DNA from: Linanthus parryae
Taxonomy: Eukaryota > Streptophyta > Magnoliopsida > Ericales > Polemoniaceae
Reading direction: 5' to 3'
Length of the DNA stretch: 64,000 bases
Assembly: GCA_023055425.1 (NCBI GenBank)
Contig: JALGPY010000003.1
Coordinates: 21,201,001 to 21,265,000 of the forward strand
In this document: piece after piece, positions 47,287 through 59,489 of the stretch
How the letters are laid out: every line of letters starts with the position of its first letter
Numbering within the stretch: the stretch's first letter is position 1
Translations under genes and position numbers: made by a program
Notes under the pieces: model-generated
Seen by the model: only the letters and a program-made list of their open reading frames with translations
What the model was told of the DNA's origin: nothing
Databases searched by the model: none

Positions 47287-49300
47287 ATGTCTAATTCTTA
47301 CCAGTTTGATTCCCACAGTCCATCCTCAAATGATTCCATGGATGAGAGGCTTGACGAGAGAGGGTCTGTCTTACCACTCAATCCAACCAGGGTCTTTGCG
47401 TTTAGAGAAATCCTCAAAGACTCTCTAGTTGCAAAATTTCTGGGAAATTCCACCCTTTCACCTGTAGTCATGCAGAAAGTCATCAGTAAAGCATGGAAAA
47501 CATTTGGGTTTGTATGGATTGAGAAAAAGGGTTCTTTCTACATCTTTCATTTTCAAATGGTTGAAGATAAACAGTTTTTCTCAATGAGGCTGTGATTCTT
47601 TGCATGGTCTTACCCTTGTTTTTAAAGAAAGAAAAAACAACCAGGCTTTTGTTGAAATAGATTTTACCACGGCTGATTTATGGTTTCAAGTCCCAAACAT
47701 CTCCCTTGAAGGTTTTGAACATGAGACTGCAGAAAATTTGGGAAATTTGGCGGGGGATCTCATTGTTGTTGATTGGACCTTTGATAGAATGTGTAGCATG
47801 CAGGGTCTCCGCATCAAATCTAGAGTACGCCTTGATCACTCCTTGGTGCCTGGTGCCTATGTTGTGGTGCCTGGTGAAGATGAAAAAAAGTGGGTGTATT
47901 CTAGTTACGAGAGAATTTTCAAAGTTTGCTATAGATGTGGTATCATAGGGCATGACAATTGTCATTGCAAAACTAACCTGGTTGAAGTTCTGGAAAGATT
48001 GGAAGCCAGATATTTGCAGTATCACCATCTCTCTGCCTATCAATTTCATGTCAACCCCCAAAGGAAACTCTTCACTCATATGTTGAAGTTTCACTCTAAG
48101 CATTGTCCTTTTCGAACTATGAAGATTGACTCTAGAATCACTCCAGACTACTCCTTCCATGATGTCCCAGCCCACCTTGACCCTAACCAAGGCCTCCCCA
48201 TGAATATGAACTCACAATTCTTGGATCAATCATCTTCCTCAAACAACACTGACGTTTTTCTCACACCCCCCTCAGGCCCGCTCCCAGATCTTGGTTCCAA
48301 AGGCCTCATTGAAGAAGAGGGACCTTCTTTTATCCACCCACCATCATCAATGCACTCTGATTTGTTCCTCATATTCAATTCCTTTCCGTTTTCCCAAATG
48401 GCCGCACAATTACCGCAGCAGTTCCATGCATGTATCAATGTTGGCTTAATGAATGTACAGAATCCCCAAGCGTTGCAACAAATCGTTTCCTCTTCTGTAC
48501 CGAGCCAAGAAGCCTTGTTGAACTGCCCCATGACCCTTGGAAACGTAACGGATGACTCTTTAATGCAAGAGCTTCGTAAACTTCCCCCCGTCACCACTAT
48601 AAATAGACATCACTCCCCTTAAAAAGAAGGTTTGCACCTTTTGTCCCACCAATCAGCCCCTCCTTCTTTATTACCACACTTATGCACTCCACCACCCAAC
48701 ATGAGGCTCCTACCAACCACATATAAACAGCTCTCTCATTCTGGATTTTCTATCAAAGCACCAGATTCCCCAGGTTCCTCTTCCACATAGGCAGATCAAG
48801 AGATGGCGCAGAGAAATCAGGATATGAAAAGTTTTGATCTTGCTAACCAGGACACTGGCCCATCTATCCCAAAGAAAACTAGAGGAAAACGGGAAGAAGG
48901 TAGGAAAGGCAAGCAACCGAAGAAGGGAAACATGCAAAAGGAGGTGGTGAGATCTAATAAACCACAAACGAGGTCCAGGTCTCTTCAAATCCCAGCCCTT
49001 AGAAATCCTACCAAAAAGAGGGGAACCCCGAGCTCTTATTCGGAAGAGCACAAGGAGAAGGGTAAGAAACAAAAAGCCAAAGGCATGGCTAGACAAAACA
49101 GAGGTACAAATTTCAATTTCAGCGTTTTCTTTAACACACATTTCAATTTCAATCCCTTCTCCGAATCATTTTTCAAATTTAAATTCAAAAAACGTATGAG
49201 GCCTTTGCATGAATCTGCTTCCTCTTCTCTGCATGCTAGTAAAAAGATATGTCATGGGTTTAGGGTGGTTGTCCCACAACAACCCCCAAGAGAGCCATGA
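47287..49300 (+). pseudogene. LINE ORF1: DUF4283 and zinc-knuckle RNA-binding protein, broken
   Basis: The likely start is MSNSYQFDSH at 47287. The DUF4283-type region (LVAKFLGNSTLSPVVMQKVI, then after a frame change near 47590 LTLVFKERKNNQAFVEIDF) leads to a CCHC-type knuckle (CYRCGIIGHDNCHC) near 47930 and a lysine-rich tail (KKTRGKREEGRKGKQPKK). Stops at 48620 and about 48790 interrupt it. ORF1 ends with TGA at 49298-49300, overlapping the ATG of ORF2 (ATGA), as expected for reinitiation. Confidence 0.85.
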
Positions 49301-52300
49301 ATCTACTTAGTTGGAATTGCAGAGGTTTGGGTCATGACTCTGCAATTCGTGAATTTTTCTTTGACCCGAAAGTTAAAACCCTCTCTTCTCTTCTTATCTG
49401 AAACTAAAATGCACTCTTCGTCTATTTCCAGAAAGTTTAGGAAGCTTGGTTTCGATAGTCATGCATTTGTTGAACCTAATGGTAGTGCGGGAGGTCTTTG
49501 GTGTGCATGGCACTCTTCGACCTTCTCCTGTTCTGTTCTTTCTTCGTCTGCTAATTTAATCTTGTTAGATATTAAAACTCCTTCAAATATCTCTTGGAAT
49601 TTAGGATTAGCTTACGACTCTCCCACGTTTGATCTTAGGATGGATGTTTGGAATTATTTTGATTCAACTTTACCTCTCCATAATCCCATCTGTCTTATTG
49701 GGGATTTTAATCAAGTCATCTTTCCCTGTGATAAATCAGTACCTAATGCAGCCAAATTGAGAGGGGCTGAAACTTTAATTAATTTTCTAAACAAATTGAA
49801 TTTACTTGAAATAAAGAATATTGGACCATGGTTTACTTGGTCAAATAACAGATTTGGGTCTATGCCTACTTTTGAAAGACTTGACAGAGCTTGGTGCAAT
49901 GATGATTTCTTGCACTTGTTCCCCTCTGTTAACATTAGAAATTTAGGATTAGGGGTCTCAGATCACTCTCTATGCAACTAAATCTTTTAGATATTTCTCC
50001 TTCAGGGGCCTTCCCTCCCAAGAGATTTGAAACTTGGTGGCTTTCTAGCCCAGAAACTTTAAATCTGCTTGACTTCATTTGGAAATTGCTATCTATGGGT
50101 CTCCGTGCTTCAGGGTTGTTAAGCTTCTTCAAATCACTCTACAAGCCTTTAGAGTTTGGGCTATGTCTGGACCTTCTTTAGCTAATCAAATTAATAACGT
50201 CAAACAACTTTTAGTTCAAGCCCAAACTCTCCTTCCAGACCCTGAAGCTGCTCTCTCTTTTTCTAGACTGCATGGTGATCTTCAACGCCTCCTAGCCTGT
50301 GAGGAAACTTTTTGGGCTCACAGAGCCAGATGTAATTAGTTGAAAGATGGAAATAAAAACACTAAGTTCTTTCATGCCTACACCAAGTTTAGGAAAAACA
50401 GGAATACTATTTGGTCTATTGGTCTTGATGATGGATCCTTTGTCACTGACCCAAAGGAAATTATGCAAACTTTTGTCTCTTACTTCAAAGATATTTACTC
50501 AGAGCCACTCCCTAGTCAAGCCTCTCTTATGAATGAAAATAATAACTTGTTTGCCTTCTCTCTTCTTTTTAACATAACCACCTTCCTCAACCGAGACCAG
50601 CATAATTTACTATCCAGATCTTTCACTGCCCAAGAAGTATCTCAAGCTGTCTTTGATATGGCTCCCTTGAAGGCACCAGGTCCTGATGGTTTTTAGCCAG
50701 CTTTCTTCCAAAAAGCTTGGGACACAGTTTCCACTCCAGTTATTTCAGCTGTATTGTCTTTTTTAAACTCTGGCTTCATGCTTAAGGAGCTTAACAAAAC
50801 ACACATTGTCCTCATCCCCAAAAACAATAACCCCCAACGAGTTACTGACTTCAGACCAATTAGTTTATGTAATTTCTTATACAGAATCATAGCTAAAGTT
50901 TTAGCTAATAGATTAAAACTTGTGCTTCCATCCCTTATCTCAGTCAATCAAAATGGTTTTGTCCCACACAGGCCAATTCAAGACAACATTTTGATTGCTC
51001 AAGATCTTGTTCATACAATCCATAAGGCTAATACTTCTAATAAACAGAAGTTGGGTGCCCTAAAACTGGATATCTCTAAAGCATTTGACAGAATTAGGTG
51101 GGATTTCCTTGAGCATATTTTAATTCAAATGCATTTCCCCTCTCACTTTATCAGACTTATTATGCAATGTGTAACCACTGTGTCCTATTCTATTCTTATA
51201 AATGGTTCTCAATCCCCCTACTTCACGCCTAGAAGAGGTTTGCGACAAGGAGATCCTCTTTCTCCTTTCTTATTTACTATTTGTGCAGAAGCTCTATCTT
51301 GCTCTCTGCAAATGGCTGAGAGAGATAAGGTCATCACTGGCATACCCTACTCTAGGCACCATAACATCACACACTTACAATTTGCAGATGATACACTTCT
51401 TTTTTTTACCATTCAAGATCAGACTGCTTCTCAAATTAGAATAATCCTTAATGATTTTGCTAGACAAACTGGCCAAGCCATTAACTTAGATAAGTCTTCT
51501 CTTGTCTTCAGTCCTAACTGTAGTGAAAATGAAAAATTCATATTTTCTGCTGATCTAGGAGTAACCCCTCAGGAGTGCATTGGGAAATATTTATGAGTCA
51601 TCTTAGATAATAAAGGATCCAATAAAGACATCATTAAGACTACTGCATCCTAGATTGCACAAAAGTGCTCTGGTTGGAAGGGTCTTCTCCTAAATACTTA
51701 TGGTAGAGCTACCCTAATTCAAGCAGTTTTAAATAGCTATCTTGTTTATCCAATGTCCATATGTCTATTCCCAAAAGCTGATTGTGATCTCATCCAATCC
51801 ATGCTTTCCAAATTTTTCTGGTTCGGCAACACAGCCAAGAAAGAGATTCATTGGCTCTCTTGGGATTTTCTTTGCAATAAGCCTAGCAAAGGAGGTCTGG
51901 GATTTAAGAACATTCACTGTTTCAATAATGCCCTTGTGGCGAAAAATTCATGGAGAATCATTCACAACAACACAACTTTGTTTAGTACTTATTTTAATTC
52001 AAAATACTGTAAGAGAAAGCCTTTTTTAGGAATAAAATATAACCCCAGCTCTTCTTGTGCTTGGAAGAATATCTGCAAGGGGAAAACTACTCTTCAACTG
52101 GGATTATCTTGGAAGGTTGGTGATGGCAGTAAGATTTGGATTAGAGCAGGAGGATGGGTTAGAAATGTTCCAAGTTCCTCTATTAATGAATGCCTGCAAA
52201 GTACGGATAGACAAATGAACTTCAAATGGATTTCTCAGCTTAAGCATGATCACAACAACCAGTGGAATTTTCCGCTTATTGAACAGCTGTTCCCCAAGTA

Positions 52301-52690
52301 GTTAAGTGAGCATTTCAGATTTGCTGTTGTTCCCAGTGATAGTGGAATAGACACCCCTTTCTGGCAGGCCACCTCAAATGGAATCTACTCAGTCAAATCA
52401 GCTTATAATTTGCAAAACTTTAATAATTCTTCTCCAAATCTGTCCTCTAAAAAAATTGCTTTCAAGCCCATTTCTTCCTCTTCAAATTGGAGAAAGTTTT
52501 GGTCTACCGGTCTCCCAACACATATTCAGCATCTGTTTTGGAGAATTGTTACAAATTCTTTACCTTGTCTTGCTAATCTTCATGCTAAAATTAGGTCAAT
52601 CAGTCCTGTGTGTCCCTTTTGTTCTACTCAATCATAAACTGAATTCCATATCTTTGTGTCCTGTCAAGTGGCTCTGAGAGTGTGGAATAT
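49297..52690 (+). pseudogene. LINE ORF2: AP-type endonuclease, reverse transcriptase, zf-RVT; broken
   Basis: Endonuclease motifs are in order: LLSWNCRGLG (49297), SETK, GDFNQVI, SDHS (to 49981). The RT (about 50340-51596) shows KAPGPDGF, TDFRPISLCN, LKLDISKAFDRIRWDFL, RRGLRQGDPLSP and the catalytic FADD at 51381-51392. The zf-RVT region lies at about 52480-52690 (HLFWRIV, CPFCSTQ). Breaks: frame changes near 49370 and 49978, stops at 50337 (TAG), 50694 (TAG), 51594 (TGA), 52300 and 52635. Several stops replace expected codons without shifting frame, which fits C-to-T decay of methylated DNA. Confidence 0.92.
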
Positions 52691-52929
52691 GGCTCCTATT
52701 CCTCCTAATCACAAACCTTCACATACTAATCATTTACAAAATTGGATCCTTAACTGGGTGAAAAAGAAAAAAAAGTTGCAGAATGTACTCAACTGGCATT
52801 GGATTCCTACGATTTTTCTGGATTCTGTGGATCACCAGGAATAAGCGTTTGTTTGATGATTTCAATCCAAACGAGGCTCAGATGCTTACTCAAGATGAGG
52901 CTTTGGCGAATTGCATTTTAACTACCTCG

Positions 52930-53316
52930 TCAAATTGACTTCTTTTCTTTGCTGAACTTTTCTCTCTTGTAGCTTATTCTGAGAAGTGGGTTGAGGTTGC
53001 AGTCCTTCCAGGTTCTTCCAACTGGATCCCAGGTCGTGTTCAATTCTCGCCTTCTGCTTTGGTTCCTGTTTCTGGAGCTATGCCAATAGCAGTCTTGCCA
53101 CCGGTGTCTTGTCCATGTTCAGTTGGTTTGCCAGGTGTTGGCTCTCAAGCTGCTTCCTCAAGTGTTCCCCTGGGAAGCTCTTCTGCTGCTGCCTCCAATG
53201 AAGCTCTTGATGATCTTGCTACGGCTTCTTCTCCAGGTGCTTTTGCCGCTGCTTCTCTGCCTCCCATCCCTGGAGATGAGCTTATGTCGGCCATTATCCC
53301 TTTCATTGATGGTTAA
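52930..53316 (+). pseudogene. Ala/Ser/Pro-rich C-terminal stretch of the LINE, no RNase H motif
   Basis: Downstream of zf-RVT an open stretch (from KWVEVAVLPGSSNWIPGR to IPGDELMSAIIPFIDG, stop 53314-53316) is low-complexity. It occupies the place where some plant LINEs keep RNase H. Function unknown; probably the remnant tail of ORF2. Confidence 0.4.
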
Positions 53317-53826
53317 TGTCTCTGCAGTCTTGTTCTTATTCTAGAATTTCAGCGCCCTTCTTTTTTATATGTTTTGATGTATTTTGGTATGTCATGTGAA
53401 CGGTAGTTTGTTGGGCTCTTCAGTTTTTTGGGTTTGTTAATGCCTGCTCTCTTAGAGGCAGTTTGAAGGGTGGTTAGCTTGTTTGCGGGTTTGGTATTTT
53501 GCTTGTTTCTGTTCTAGTGTCTTTACTTTGTTTGATCGTCAGTTGTATTGTGGTTAGTCCTCTGTCCCAATTATCACGTAGTATTGTCATGGTGTATGTC
53601 TTATCTATCTATTAATGAAGTTCTCTTTATTCCCGCAAAAAAAAAAAAAAAAATAGCAAACGTTCGATCACACAATTATTATTCTGTTCAAAAAGAATGT
53701 TTAGTGATGGTTTCATTTTCAACCAAAATCGACATGCAATTCACTAGGAGTCAAACCAAATTTACTTATTTCTAACCACGTTTAAATTTACATATTTCTT
53801 TTACGTGTAAATGTTCGATAAATGAT

Positions 53827-53830
<4 letters not shown>

Positions 53831-53861
<31 letters not shown>
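53831..53861. repeat. Poly(A) tract
   Basis: About 31 A residues (approximate limits), 0.2 kb downstream of the LINE tail. No element could be attached to it. Confidence 0.8.
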
Positions 53862-53863
<2 letters not shown>

Positions 53864-54035
53864 GCCAACCATCTATCGAATTTTCGACACATCACCGGTC
53901 AACTTTTTATTTCAAATATTTGTTACCTCAAAATCACGTCATTTTTTGTTCCACATCCCTATGATTTATAAAAGTAAAAATAATTTCTTAAAAAAATTTG
54001 TTACAACTTACAATTAGATAATAATTTCGGTAAAT

Positions 54036-54082
54036 GGTCATAGCTCAAGTGGTAGAGCGTTTAAAGTCATGGGTTCGAAGCC
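54036..54082 (+). repeat. tRNA-like SINE head (box A and box B)
   Basis: TAGCTCAAGTGGTAGAGCG (box A) and GGGTTCGAAGCC (box B) are only 11 bases apart, with no anticodon arm, so this is not a tRNA gene but a tRNA-derived element. Confidence 0.55.
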
Positions 54083-54820
54083 AATAAACTTACTAATGTA
54101 AGTCAAAAAAAATATTAATTTTGAAATTTAAATAGGAAATTGTGTTATTTTGAGAGACTAATGTACATCATAATATTGTCAGTTACCGTATTATTTGTTT
54201 AGTTTAAATTTATAATTGTCATTTGTGAAGCTAATAACACATCTTCAAACGTTTTTTTTTTATTTCAAAAATAAATAACACATCCTCAAACGTTTTCAAA
54301 AGAAAAACACATCTTCAAACAATCGTAGCTGAAAGACGTGCCCGAGTAGCATCATATACCCCGCCTCTCATGTTGGCCGCGTGAGAGGGGAGCGTGGTAC
54401 CCGTGGGTGAGCTGTCAGGCTGTCATGCACCGTTATGTCATCCCAGACATGTGTGTCCACATTTTTCTTGTGGGGACCAGATGAGAGTTTTGTTGTCCTA
54501 CCAAAACAAAAATACGTGACAGGAAAATAAAAAAAATAGAAGAATGCACGCGATAGTACCAAATTTGTAGTAAAATACACTTTGACCACCAATATTTGCA
54601 CACAAAGGCACATCTTCGGCTTTTTGGGCAAAGGCTTCCCCTTTGACCCTTTGACAGTGTCAAATTTTTGACAGGTGAATTATACTGAACCAAATCGTTC
54701 ATAAACGCTTTGGTTTTATGTTCGATTGTTTTCCGTATAGCAAACTACATTTTAATTTGGTTTTTGGTGAAAACTGAACCGTTTACAACCTCAATTAACA
54801 CAACAAGCATCAAATTAAAT

Positions 54821-54900
54821 GGGTGATAACTCAGTGGTAGAGTGTTTGAAGCCCCCTCATGAAGTCCTGAGTTCAAACACGGCTATAATGTAATTCTCAG
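54821..54900 (+). repeat. tRNA-like SINE head, second family member
   Basis: GGGTGATAACTCAGTGGTAG (box A type) and GAGTTCAAACAC (box B type) with spacing near that of a tRNA, but no closing acceptor stem. Confidence 0.5.
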
Positions 54901-55163
54901 AAAAAATATTAACATAAAAACAAAACTAGATATAAAAGTTTGGAGACACCACTACACCACACTGTTCTCACCTTCAAGCACTAACGAGAATTGGAGCTAT
55001 CAAAGCTAGCATTGTTTGCAGAAAATAAGAATTACCGGGTTCGCATCCCCGCGTTCAGAACTCTCCCACTGGCATTTTCCTTTCACAACAAAAATATATT
55101 AGAGACCAATTTGAAAGAATGAGCACGGATGAAGCCATATCAATTTGTACCCCACTACAATAG

Positions 55164-55722
55164 ACAATGGCGGAGCCAGAAAATCAAGTCAATCGGGGAA
55201 AGATTCACGTAATCAAAAGTCAAAATTAAAAGTCAAAGTCAACAGTCGAAAGTCATTATATTTCATAAGCAATTATACACACAAACATCAAATTAATAAT
55301 GAACCTGATACTCACAAGTCACAATTTGTTCTTTTTTTTTCTAGGAGACAATGAGTTTTTAATGGTGAATTATAATGAACAATATTCACAAGTCACAATT
55401 TGTTCTTTTTTTCGAGGAGGCAATGAGTTTTTAATGGTAAATAGTAAATTGGCAAAAAAAAGAAATGAAGAAAAAGTGTTGAGTGGAAGGAGAATCGAAC
55501 ATATGTAGTAGGAATTGCTAACAACAACAACTAACCACTTGGACAACTGGGCAGTTTGAAATTTCAGGAGAGGGGGTGGGGGGACAAAGTTCTATATTCC
55601 TTTCGGTTTAGTCATAAAAAATCTATAAAACTAGGGGTACTAGTAGAAATTTTCAAATTTCAGGGAGGGGGGGGGGGGGGGGGGGGCAACTGCCCCCCTT
55701 GCCCCTACGTAGGTCCGCCCCT
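55164..55722. mobile_element. hAT-like MITE (559 bp), same terminal family as 559-755
   Basis: A perfect 8-bp duplication TACAATAG (55156-55163 and 55723-55730) flanks degenerate termini (ACAATGGCGGAGCC and, inward from the right, AGGGGCGGACCT). Inside are a tandem duplication of about 73 bp (55312-55440, CACAAGTCACAATTTGTTC repeated) and a 20-base G run (55667-55686). Confidence 0.88.
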
Positions 55723-56515
55723 TACAATAGAGCTCTCAATTGTCTCTTAGTGACATCACTCTACGGATGACCATGTTGAATATCCCAGAGTGGTAAGTGG
55801 TCTCCAAAATCTCTCATTTACACAATCAGACATCTCATTTGCTGTTAATCGTCTCTCATAATTCATGCATCAACCAAAAACAAATCACTGGTGCCATGTC
55901 AAGCGAGTTTTGCTTTACCTCAAACGTACTATTTCTCACGTTTTATTTGTAGATAAAAGTTTACATATGACGTTGCATGCCTTATCTGATGCTGACGCAA
56001 CCGATATATGAATATAGTTCAACAAATGTGCTCTCCATTCTTTCTAGGTGCTTATGTTGTTTTTTTTGAGAGAAGTCTAATATCATGGAGTTAGAAAAAG
56101 CATTGATCTATTACTCCCTCGTCTACAGAAGTCGAATATAGGGCATGTGCCTCCACAACCTCTAAGCATGTTTGCTCAATCCATGCTCAAAGAACTAGGC
56201 GAGTTTCTTTATTACCAGCCGGATGTAGCGTCAAGTGAAATTTTGTCTTCTGATATTCTGATTAAGAACAATAGAGAGAGGGGGGGGGGGGGGTAAACCA
56301 TGAATGGGTAGAAAAGATGAAGAAAGATAGAATTCAGTGATTGTGGCAGCTGCCAGAATTAGAAAACATTTCGTGGTGGCAGAATATGTTAGAGTTAGAG
56401 AATAAGAGGAAGAAAGATGATAGGTTTAGAGAAGAATAAGAGGAGAAAGTGATGAAGAAGAAGAGGAGAAAGTGATGAAGAAGAAGAGGAGAATGGGATG
56501 AAGAAGAAGATTTAT

Positions 56516-57699
56516 TTTTTTTCCACATGCAACGAAAGATTTCATCAAAATGAAACGATTACAAAAACAAACAGGGGCATACCCCTGTGAACAGAGACCA
56601 AAATCGCCTACCAAAACATAGCCATTACCTATTAACGACAGAGCAAACCATATGGGATACGAGCTCAAAGGCCCCCAGAAAACAACCCGAAGTAGAGAAA
56701 CCGACCCAGTAAGGCCCAAGAGCCTCCTAACTCCTCAGAAACAACCCCAAGAGGCGGCCCAAACCCAAAACAGCCCAACAATATTGCACCTCCAAAACCT
56801 GAAATAGTGACGAGACTACCGCGAAAAAAGCTACGACCCGAGAGAGATCAGCCGGAACCACACCATCGCAGCTGATAAACCACCATCACCAGCCACCACA
56901 GGACGACGCAAGGTTCAGTGGACCGTGAGTCTACAGGGGGGGTTCAGGATGTCACCCTGAAGCCCTTTTTTATGCGGCTCCTAGTAGTGTTGGTTGGCGG
57001 TGAGGGGACTGCCCCGGGGAGCTCTTCTAGGCCGTAAATCCATCTTAATCGAGGGAGAGGGGGCAGCCCCACAACCGGGGTAAGGGGAGGACAGTTACCC
57101 AAGGCCACATCCAAAACGGGGGGGGGGGGGGGGGGGGAGGGGCACAATCCCCAAAAAGCAAACTCATAGAGACAATTCAAATTAGCCGAAGAAGGAGATG
57201 CTGGTGAGAAGGCAGCGACGGAGAGCAGAGGCATCTGGAGCAGGGCGGATCTGAAGCAGGAGGCAGCGACATCGGCACCCCCGGAGGTGGAGGGCATATG
57301 ACTTATGGCTAGGACGGCGACGGGAAAGCGGGGCAGCAAGGGAGAAGACGGGGTAGTTGAAGACGCATTACCGGAATCCCTGAAGGACATCGAAGAGGGG
57401 CTCTCCCGAATTCGATACCGGCGGGAGGCCGGTGGCTGCGCGGTTCTACTGCAAGCCGGCAAGGGCAAGAAAATGTCCCGATTGGAGCGGTTTAGAACTG
57501 TCAAGTGGCGGCAAAGGAAGTAGGGACGTCAGATCGAAGTAGCTGGGGTAATAAGGAGGTCCCGCGGCAACTCCATGGAGGAGGAGGAGGAGCCGCTGCC
57601 GCTGGGGCTGGTTGTGTTTAGGGTTTTCTTTGGGAGAGAAAGTTTAGAGAGAGGGAGGTTTCTGAATTGAAATTGAATTTTTTTCCAAGGCATAAGTTT
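56516..57699 (-). mobile_element. Probable internally deleted LINE or LINE-derived element
   Basis: On the minus strand the left part (57655 downward) is a CT-rich leader (TCTCTCTAAACTTTCTCTCC) with a proline-rich open stretch to 56944. The 3' part ends GATGAAATCTTTCGTTGC followed by a short poly(A) (T8 at 56515-56522 on the plus strand). Possible 15-bp duplication with one mismatch: 56501-56515 and 57700-57714, but both are GAA-rich. No RT is present. A 20-base G run (57118-57137) lies inside. Confidence 0.5.
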
Positions 57700-57917
57700 A
57701 AGAAGAAGAATTATTGAAGCTGCACGTTTGCTGTACCGTCGAGCGTATACAGAAATCTGGCCGGGTAAAATTTATGAAGAAGAATTATTACAATTATGTA
57801 TTTAACAAGCTCGGTTAGGCTCTACTAGTTACGAGGGAGCAATGTGTTTTTGTTCAAAATTCAGGACACAATGTACTAGCTTTGTGCCTTGTGATAGGGG
57901 ATCGAAGTGCATTTTAC

Positions 57918-57956
<39 letters not shown>
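57918..57956. repeat. (TTG)n microsatellite
   Basis: About a dozen TTG triplets (approximate limits) in intergenic DNA. Confidence 0.9.
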
Positions 57957-57958
<2 letters not shown>

Positions 57959-59489
57959 GTCAAAATATTTATATACCAATTGCCTTTACTTTATAAAAAA
58001 GCATTAAATTCTTATATACTTTTGTTGGTGGAAAGTGAAGACCAAATAAAGAATAAAACTAATTCACTCATTGAAACCTTTTATTTTAGAAAACGCATTG
58101 AAACTTTTGTTAGTAGGTGAGAGTCAGATAGTGGAGATTGAATAAATTTACATAACTCATTCGTTGAAACTTGTATCATATGTTGAATGAAGAGTAAAGA
58201 AGAAGTTATAACTTTCTTTTTGAGGGAAGTTTTAACTTTTTTATTTCTTTTGAAAGATAGAATAAAGGAAAAACTTGAGTACCGGAGCATCAATCAACTA
58301 ACAGAAACAAATTTGCATGAAATTCCATGAAGAATGGCATATAAATGATCTTCAAAATTAAATAATAGTAAGAGTTATTGTAGTAGTAATAATTAACATT
58401 TTTTTGAGGAAGTTTATTATTTGGTCTACCTAACTAGAGTTTTAAACAACGGATGGTATGCGCGCTATCGAATTCCACCAACGCTGCCCTAATGTTGCTA
58501 TAATTTTGTTCATATAAGAAGCAAAATATTATTCCAATAGCAAATTAATTTGCCAATTAAACTTGTGCTTTTGCTATTTTTCTATGTATACCATATTGAA
58601 TTCACAATCTCCCAATATGATGCATAGAATTCACAAGACTCCAATAACTGATTATTTACAAAAAAGACTTTATTAACTGAGATAACTCCCATTTACAATT
58701 TTATTCCATTTGAAATCAATAGTGTACTAAATTTTTATTCTAATCCAATACTATCAAGTCATTAAACTCCTAATACAAGGGTAAATGTGAAAAATATTCA
58801 TTATGTGCGTCAAAAGGCAGACCAACCATGGAAGGGATATTGATAGGGAAGGGGAGGAGAAAGGGGTAGGGATTGTCGTCTCCAACCGATTAAGGTGAAG
58901 GAAAAGGTGAAGGGGTGAGAGCGAAAATGGGCAGAGAAAGCGGAAGGGGAATAGCCCCTCATGAGAATGGCTATCGAGTTGGTGTTTATGTAATTTTGAT
59001 TAGATTAAACTTAATATTCTAATATTTAAGAAAAACATTTAACATATAATTAGTGTACCAAATTTATCTAAATATTATTTTGGATTAATGGTGCTAAACA
59101 ATAGTGAGAAATAAGATTCTAAATTTGATAATGATGTGACTTAGTGGTGATGGAGAGAAACAAAAAAAAATAGAGGGGTTGGACTTGGAAGGATTCTATT
59201 GAAAATGAAATGTACAAGGACATGGGGACGTATCTGGCACCATCATATAAAAACGGCCACTACTAATTGAGTGGCTTCACTTTAAGAACTTGTTTATTTA
59301 GATGGACCCCCAAAATTGATACTCATTTCGTGTCTGTATGTGGAAGGGGGTTGAACCGTTGAAGTGGATAACAACAGCATTTACTAACCAATCAGTGCTT
59401 ATCATGGAGTGCCACTGGACCCCCAAGCCATGACAGAATTGGTTAGCCCTTACTGCAAAATACCAGTACTACATTAAAAAGGACTGGAC

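Larger units (their letters stand above)
46817..53653 (+). mobile_element. Near full-length LINE (plant L1-type), inactivated
   Basis: Runs from a CT-rich leader (TTTGCTCTCTCTCTCTAGG) through ORF1, endonuclease, reverse transcriptase and zf-RVT regions to a poly(A) tail of about 17 A at 53637-53653. Flanked by an 11-bp near-duplication, TAGTAAACGTT (46806-46816) and TAGCAAACGTT (53654-53664). Many stops and frame changes show it is dead. There is no recognisable RNase H after the zinc-finger region. Confidence 0.92.

Noticed and set aside
54036..54082. tRNA gene
   Set aside because: Box A and box B are present but the anticodon arm is missing, and the stems do not close; it is a tRNA-derived repeat.
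56944..57504. 186-residue proline/serine-rich open frame on the minus strand
   Set aside because: It overlaps the leader-like part of a probable LINE derivative and a poly-G tract; composition is low-complexity.
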